Below are positions 60,449-64,000 of a DNA stretch of 64,000 nucleotides, piece by piece (within the stretch, counting starts at the first letter, position 1; the number at the start of each line of letters is the position of its first letter). This DNA comes from Lachnospiraceae bacterium UBA1760 (GTDB taxonomy: Bacteria > Bacillota > Clostridia > Lachnospirales > Lachnospiraceae). Position numbers and translations under genes: made by a program. The DNA lies in the NCBI GenBank assembly GCA_002314775.1, contig DCHE01000002.1, forward strand, positions 588 through 64,587, given 5' to 3'. The notes below the pieces were generated by a model. That model saw only the letters and a list, made by a program, of their open reading frames with translations, had not been told where the DNA came from and searched no databases.

Positions 60449-61951
60449 CTACTCACCAACGCAGAAAAGAGTGTCTCTAATAATAAATACCGGATTATCA
60501 TCAAACCCAAATATAATTCCATCCTGTGTAATATCTATGCTGTTTATTAACATATCTTTTGGGTTCTCGACATAGTATTCAATATTCTCATAAGTTACGA
60601 TTTCGCATTCAAAGTTTACCAGGCGCTCTACATATTCAAGCTCAGGAATTACAAGAAGGGCACTTCCTGTTTTATCCGGATTCGGTATTTCAAATGACAT
60701 AAGATACCTGTTATCTCCATAACTTTTATCAAGCTTGGAAATGTTAACTATCACAGTCCTTCCTGAAACAAGCTCTTTAAGCCACACTGGATTCCTTGTC
60801 TCTATATATCCGCATATAAAATCACGATCAAGCTTAGATTTAGCATCCTTTAAGCCACTTACAATACTGTTTAGTACCTTTTTATTGCCGAAAAAGCTGC
60901 TTTTTTTCATCCTCTCATTTATTGCGTACTCCGCCTCGAGGTAACAGCAAAATGCCTTGATATACTCCTCTTTTCTCATATAAATGCCAGCTTTTCTAAG
61001 AGCAACATCCGCAAAGCTTGCATCCTTTCCGAAGCAAAACTGACTTCTTGCATCCTCGTAAAGATTGTTTATTATCTCATCAGAAGCACTGACTGACTTG
61101 ATGCAGCCCTTGCCCTTAGAAAACATATCCGACATCTTGTACATGGACTCAATAAGTCCGTGGGCAGCTCCAATTGCAAAGTATTTGAATGCTATATCAT
61201 ACTCAGGCTCGCCATAGTTGCATCTTCCATAATAATAGATGTAGCCTAAGGTATTTGCGTATCCTGGCTCCTCTGTCTCTTCAAAAAGCCTTACAAATAA
61301 ATCCCTTGAGGTATCCCAGTTACATTCATAAATTCTGTTGCCACCGTAACAGCTGTAGGCCTTACACTTCATAGCTTCAAGGTTCCCCTCCTCGCAGCCC
61401 TCCTCAACAATTCTTCTAAAAAGAGGAATTCTTGACTCGATTACCGTGTCCGGGTTATCCGAATACATCAACAGTATTGTCTCACGCTGAGCATTAGTTA
61501 GTATCCACTCCTCAGCTGGCTTATTCTTATTTGATTCGTAATTCTCTGCAATCTTAATTATCTGCTTGAGATAGGCCTCAAGCTCATCAGTGGAAACTCC
61601 ACGATATTCAACACCATTTGCAAGGTCAAGAAGCTCATCTGTCATTCCAAATCTGGTTTCAATATCATTTCCTGGCCAAAGGATGTTGCTGTCAAAGGCA
61701 TTTATAAATGTATCAGCATAGTAATCTGAGATATCATCCGAAACAAATTTGTACCACCTCAAAAATGTATCCGCATCCACATTTTTCTCTATCATATTCT
61801 CACAGGCCATAACAATATCCTTGTAGGTCGGTCTGTAGATTTCCTCAAGGTTAAGCACTGCCTCGTCTTTTTCCGAGCCATCAAATCTTTTTTTATCAAT
61901 ATCAAATCTGATAAGTGCCTTAAGCACCTCAACGTCTTTTGTATCTCCCAT
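60449..61951 (-). CDS. Sel1-like repeat protein
   Basis: The 500-residue protein has helical Sel1/TPR-like repeats in its middle, for example EPEYDIAFKYFAIGAAHGLIE and EYIKAFCCYLEAEYA, preceded by an acidic helical region and followed by a beta-rich C-terminal domain of unknown type (about 380-500). It has no signal peptide, so it is probably cytoplasmic. I chose ATG 61951, which follows GGGAGGAGAGAAA; a longer frame to 62077 runs through a terminator (62031-62065) and is unlikely to be translated. Its partners are unknown. Confidence 0.75.
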   Translation of the reverse strand: MGDTKDVEVLKALIRFDIDKKRFDGSEKDEAVLNLEEIYRPTYKDIVMACENMIEKNVDADTFLRWYKFVSDDISDYYADTFINAFDSNILWPGNDIETRFGMTDELLDLANGVEYRGVSTDELEAYLKQIIKIAENYESNKNKPAEEWILTNAQRETILLMYSDNPDTVIESRIPLFRRIVEEGCEEGNLEAMKCKAYSCYGGNRIYECNWDTSRDLFVRLFEETEEPGYANTLGYIYYYGRCNYGEPEYDIAFKYFAIGAAHGLIESMYKMSDMFSKGKGCIKSVSASDEIINNLYEDARSQFCFGKDASFADVALRKAGIYMRKEEYIKAFCCYLEAEYAINERMKKSSFFGNKKVLNSIVSGLKDAKSKLDRDFICGYIETRNPVWLKELVSGRTVIVNISKLDKSYGDNRYLMSFEIPNPDKTGSALLVIPELEYVERLVNFECEIVTYENIEYYVENPKDMLINSIDITQDGIIFGFDDNPVFIIRDTLFCVGE

Positions 61952-62030
61952 TTTCTCTCCTCCCTCTTTTTCTATGTATGTCACTATATGTACCCATCTA
62001 GTATCCGTCAAAAAATCCCTTATGCCAAAA

Positions 62031-62065
62031 ACTGCACAGTTCCAATCATTAAGGCACTGTGCAGT
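62031..62065 (-). terminator. Terminator after the zinc-ribbon gene
   Basis: ACTGCACAGT (62031-62040) and ACTGTGCAGT (62056-62065) form a perfect 10-bp stem. Both strands continue into a T-run, so it can act in either direction. Confidence 0.88.
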
Positions 62066-62097
62066 ATTTTTTGTCATGGTATAGTTTGTATTAATTA

Positions 62098-62742
62098 TTA
62101 GCTAAATAATACATCGATAATCTTATCAATCATGTCACATAATTTCTCGATTCCGGTTTCATTTCCAGACCAGTATGCAATGTTAGTCTCATCGCTCTCA
62201 AGGTATACTGTTCCAGTATTATAATTAACCTCATCGTCATCAGCAATCTCGTCGAAATAGGCTACATTAAGCTCATCTACGAGAGTCTTGCAGTAGAAGC
62301 CTGAGCTTGTGATTGCAAATCCATTCTTTCCTGAACCAAATAATGTATCGTCATGGATAAGGAATACCTCGTCCTCATCAGGAATCTCAAGAACATCAAA
62401 CAGATGATCCTTGACACCATCACCAGCAATAAGCTCATTGTCCTCATCGTATGAGCTGAAGTAATCATCATACTTCTTCTGGAAACGATGGCAGAGAGTT
62501 CTAATCTCATCGATCATATCATCAGTGATCTCATCGCTGCCTTCCTCATCATCCTCGTCCTCATCGTACTCTTCTTCTTCGTCGTACTCTTCTTCCTCTT
62601 CGTACTCAACTCTCTTCTTCTTTTTCTTGAGCTCGCTCATCTCTTTTTCAACATCAGATTTCTTAACATATTCTGTTAATTCAGAACCGCAGTAAGGACA
62701 CTCCTCGCCTCTTACTTCTGCTCCACAAAACATACACTTCAT
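62098..62742 (-). CDS. Zinc-ribbon protein with a highly acidic middle
   Basis: The 214-residue protein has an N-terminal zinc ribbon (Cys3, Cys6, Cys15, Cys18), a lysine-rich helix (about 38-45), a run of Glu and Asp (46-68) that is almost pure acid, and a C-terminal alpha/beta domain of unknown family. No membrane segment is seen. AAAAGGAGAAAGCTT precedes the ATG, the promoter is at 62788-62816 and a terminator follows, so it is a monocistronic unit. Confidence 0.75.
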   Translation of the reverse strand: MKCMFCGAEVRGEECPYCGSELTEYVKKSDVEKEMSELKKKKKRVEYEEEEEYDEEEEYDEDEDDEEGSDEITDDMIDEIRTLCHRFQKKYDDYFSSYDEDNELIAGDGVKDHLFDVLEIPDEDEVFLIHDDTLFGSGKNGFAITSSGFYCKTLVDELNVAYFDEIADDDEVNYNTGTVYLESDETNIAYWSGNETGIEKLCDMIDKIIDVLFS

Positions 62743-62787
62743 AAGCTTTCTCCTTTTCTGATTTATTTATCACAAAACGTTATTCAT

Positions 62788-62816
62788 ATTTTATCACACT
62801 AAAAATAGCTGGTCAA
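62788..62816 (-). promoter_or_regulatory. Promoter of the zinc-ribbon gene
   Basis: TTGACC (62811-62816) and TAAAAT (62788-62793) lie 17 nt apart on the minus strand, followed by a leader of about 40 nt. Confidence 0.72.
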
Positions 62817-62829
62817 TTATGATACATTT

Positions 62830-64000
62830 TTAATTTCTAAAGTTTTCTAAAGCCTTTTGAGGTACAGCTCTGACAAGACCAAACATTATTGCCAGGACAA
62901 AAACTATACATAGCTTATTCGTGTACCAGTAATGGATAACCGAATGATTCAGTGCAAATGAATACCATACAAATGGCAAAGCTGCAAGTAGTACAAACGG
63001 AATCAGATGCACTAAAATCCTTATACACTCCGCTTTTCTGTCCGATGATTTATGTACTCTAATCAATATAATTACAATTGCTACAGCCACGAATATCAAA
63101 AACAAAATTGCAAATGGTGTTGTAAAAAATGTCTTTAAATTAGTCCACAGACCTTCCTTAAGTGAATATATCTCGCTTCCATCAGCAGACTGATTGGCTG
63201 TTCTCTTTTCGACCGACTCTCTTGCCTCTTTTATAATATTATAGCCTGTCAGTCTATAGCCGATTATCCATTTTGAAATCCACATACAACCAAATCCCAC
63301 ACACCAGCAAATTCCATTTTTTATAAGACTTATCAAATTGTCCTTTAAATCTCCAGAATGCATGGCAATCATTACCACAGCAGGAACTCCAAAGGTTGCC
63401 GCTGGATATGTTAAAAAGTCAAAATACGCTGTCATAATTCCCAGATTCAAAAAGACAATAAAGCTATATTTAAAACGAGTCTCATCATTTAGTAACAAAA
63501 GTGAGAGAACACCTATACTTAGTATATAAAAACAAGCTGAAAACTGCATACTCTTCATCAGAACAACTGGCATAAGCATAAGATAGGATATTAAATACGG
63601 AATAATATATTCCTTCTTTTTTCTCTTGTAGAATAGAAAAATGATTGCAATAATGAGCAGTACCTGCACAATTCCATTAAGTACTCTGATACCACCATAG
63701 TCCATAACCAAAAGAAGCGGTTTTATAATAACCAGAAAACCATGCCAGTATCTTGCATATGAGCTGGTGCCACTAAACTCAACATTATATCCGTAATGAG
63801 AAACCAGGCTCTCGCACGGATCAAGATTATTGACTTCGCCTCTGTAAACCATCATAGCTCGATTTACCGTAGTCTGCACGTAATCATTTGCAGCTTCAAG
63901 AAGAATAATCGAATCAGTCCAGTTGTCCAACTGACTATGGCACCATGGATAAACCTTATAGTATTTACCTTCTTCATCCATTATTTTGGCTGATTTCTGT
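62830..64000 (-). CDS. Polytopic membrane protein, C-terminal part (partial)
   Basis: The frame is open to the window edge. An ATG at 63981 has no ribosome binding site, so the true start is probably beyond the window. The visible part has an extracellular loop followed by about nine or more membrane helices, with two long loops (HWYT-type segments and Lys-rich turns). The hydrophobic pattern resembles GT-C-type glycosyltransferases or DUF2142-like proteins but I do not recognise a family. No promoter or partner gene is visible on its far side. Confidence 0.7.
   Translation of the reverse strand, partial: QKSAKIMDEEGKYYKVYPWCHSQLDNWTDSIILLEAANDYVQTTVNRAMMVYRGEVNNLDPCESLVSHYGYNVEFSGTSSYARYWHGFLVIIKPLLLVMDYGGIRVLNGIVQVLLIIAIIFLFYKRKKKEYIIPYLISYLMLMPVVLMKSMQFSACFYILSIGVLSLLLLNDETRFKYSFIVFLNLGIMTAYFDFLTYPAATFGVPAVVMIAMHSGDLKDNLISLIKNGICWCVGFGCMWISKWIIGYRLTGYNIIKEARESVEKRTANQSADGSEIYSLKEGLWTNLKTFFTTPFAILFLIFVAVAIVIILIRVHKSSDRKAECIRILVHLIPFVLLAALPFVWYSFALNHSVIHYWYTNKLCIVFVLAIMFGLVRAVPQKALENFRN

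Noticed and set aside
61952..62077. Longer start of the Sel1-like protein
   Set aside because: The extension runs through a perfect terminator stem and lacks a ribosome binding site, while 61951 has GGGAGGAGAGAAA.

Overview
The window looks like a Lachnospiraceae-type member of the Clostridia (Bacillota): AT-rich DNA, strong AGGAGG-type ribosome binding sites, Clostridia gene neighbourhoods (der beside a DUF512 radical SAM gene; cmk-ispH-S1), sortase-anchored surface proteins and no outer-membrane genes. Almost every gene lies on the minus strand. The clear exceptions are the DAHP synthase gene at 7599 and a small XRE regulator at 25949. No rRNA, tRNA or CRISPR array was seen.

Layout. 1-7373: the start of ilvC, ilvN, a short MetH, RNase HI, purine nucleoside phosphorylase, an L,D-transpeptidase and a phosphoesterase. 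7466-8747: the aroF-type gene with its own promoter, a leader repeat and a two-way terminator. 8783-25727: housekeeping genes (scpAB, an SGNH hydrolase, gpsA-plsY-der-DUF512, pgeF, yraN, rnhB, two signal peptidases around rbgA, rplS, cmk-ispH-S1-cheR, a flavodoxin/ferredoxin protein and a HAD phosphatase). 25949-27045: an XRE regulator facing a decayed AAA-ATPase-like gene.

27094-48827 is the main accessory block, a surface-structure locus: a DUF2142 membrane protein, a secreted transglutaminase-like protein, two class C-type sortases, an LPVTG pilin-like protein and a 4604-residue LPVTG adhesin. The adhesin has four tandem beta-helix modules followed by SdrD-B, Cna-B and SpaA-like domains. 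The adhesin, pilin and two sortases read as one operon from a clear promoter at 48799-48827, with a GUAA-loop hairpin over the adhesin stop codon that could set the adhesin:pilin ratio.

48877-64000: an SNF2-type helicase, a DUF4405-type haem membrane protein with a cysteine cluster, a lipoprotein, a 1748-bp mobile element carrying an Rpn/PDDEXK nuclease gene, dinB with a small partner, a phosphoesterase, a flavin-binding protein, TcdA, a Sel1-like protein, a zinc-ribbon protein and the C-terminal part of a membrane protein.

The most unusual signals are: the nuclease element, whose complex inverted ends and 8-bp target duplication can be reconstructed from the minisatellite it split; the modular giant adhesin locus; and a 34-bp sequence repeated exactly in the leaders of two unrelated genes. 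Short intergenic tandem repeats of 12-14 bp occur at several places.
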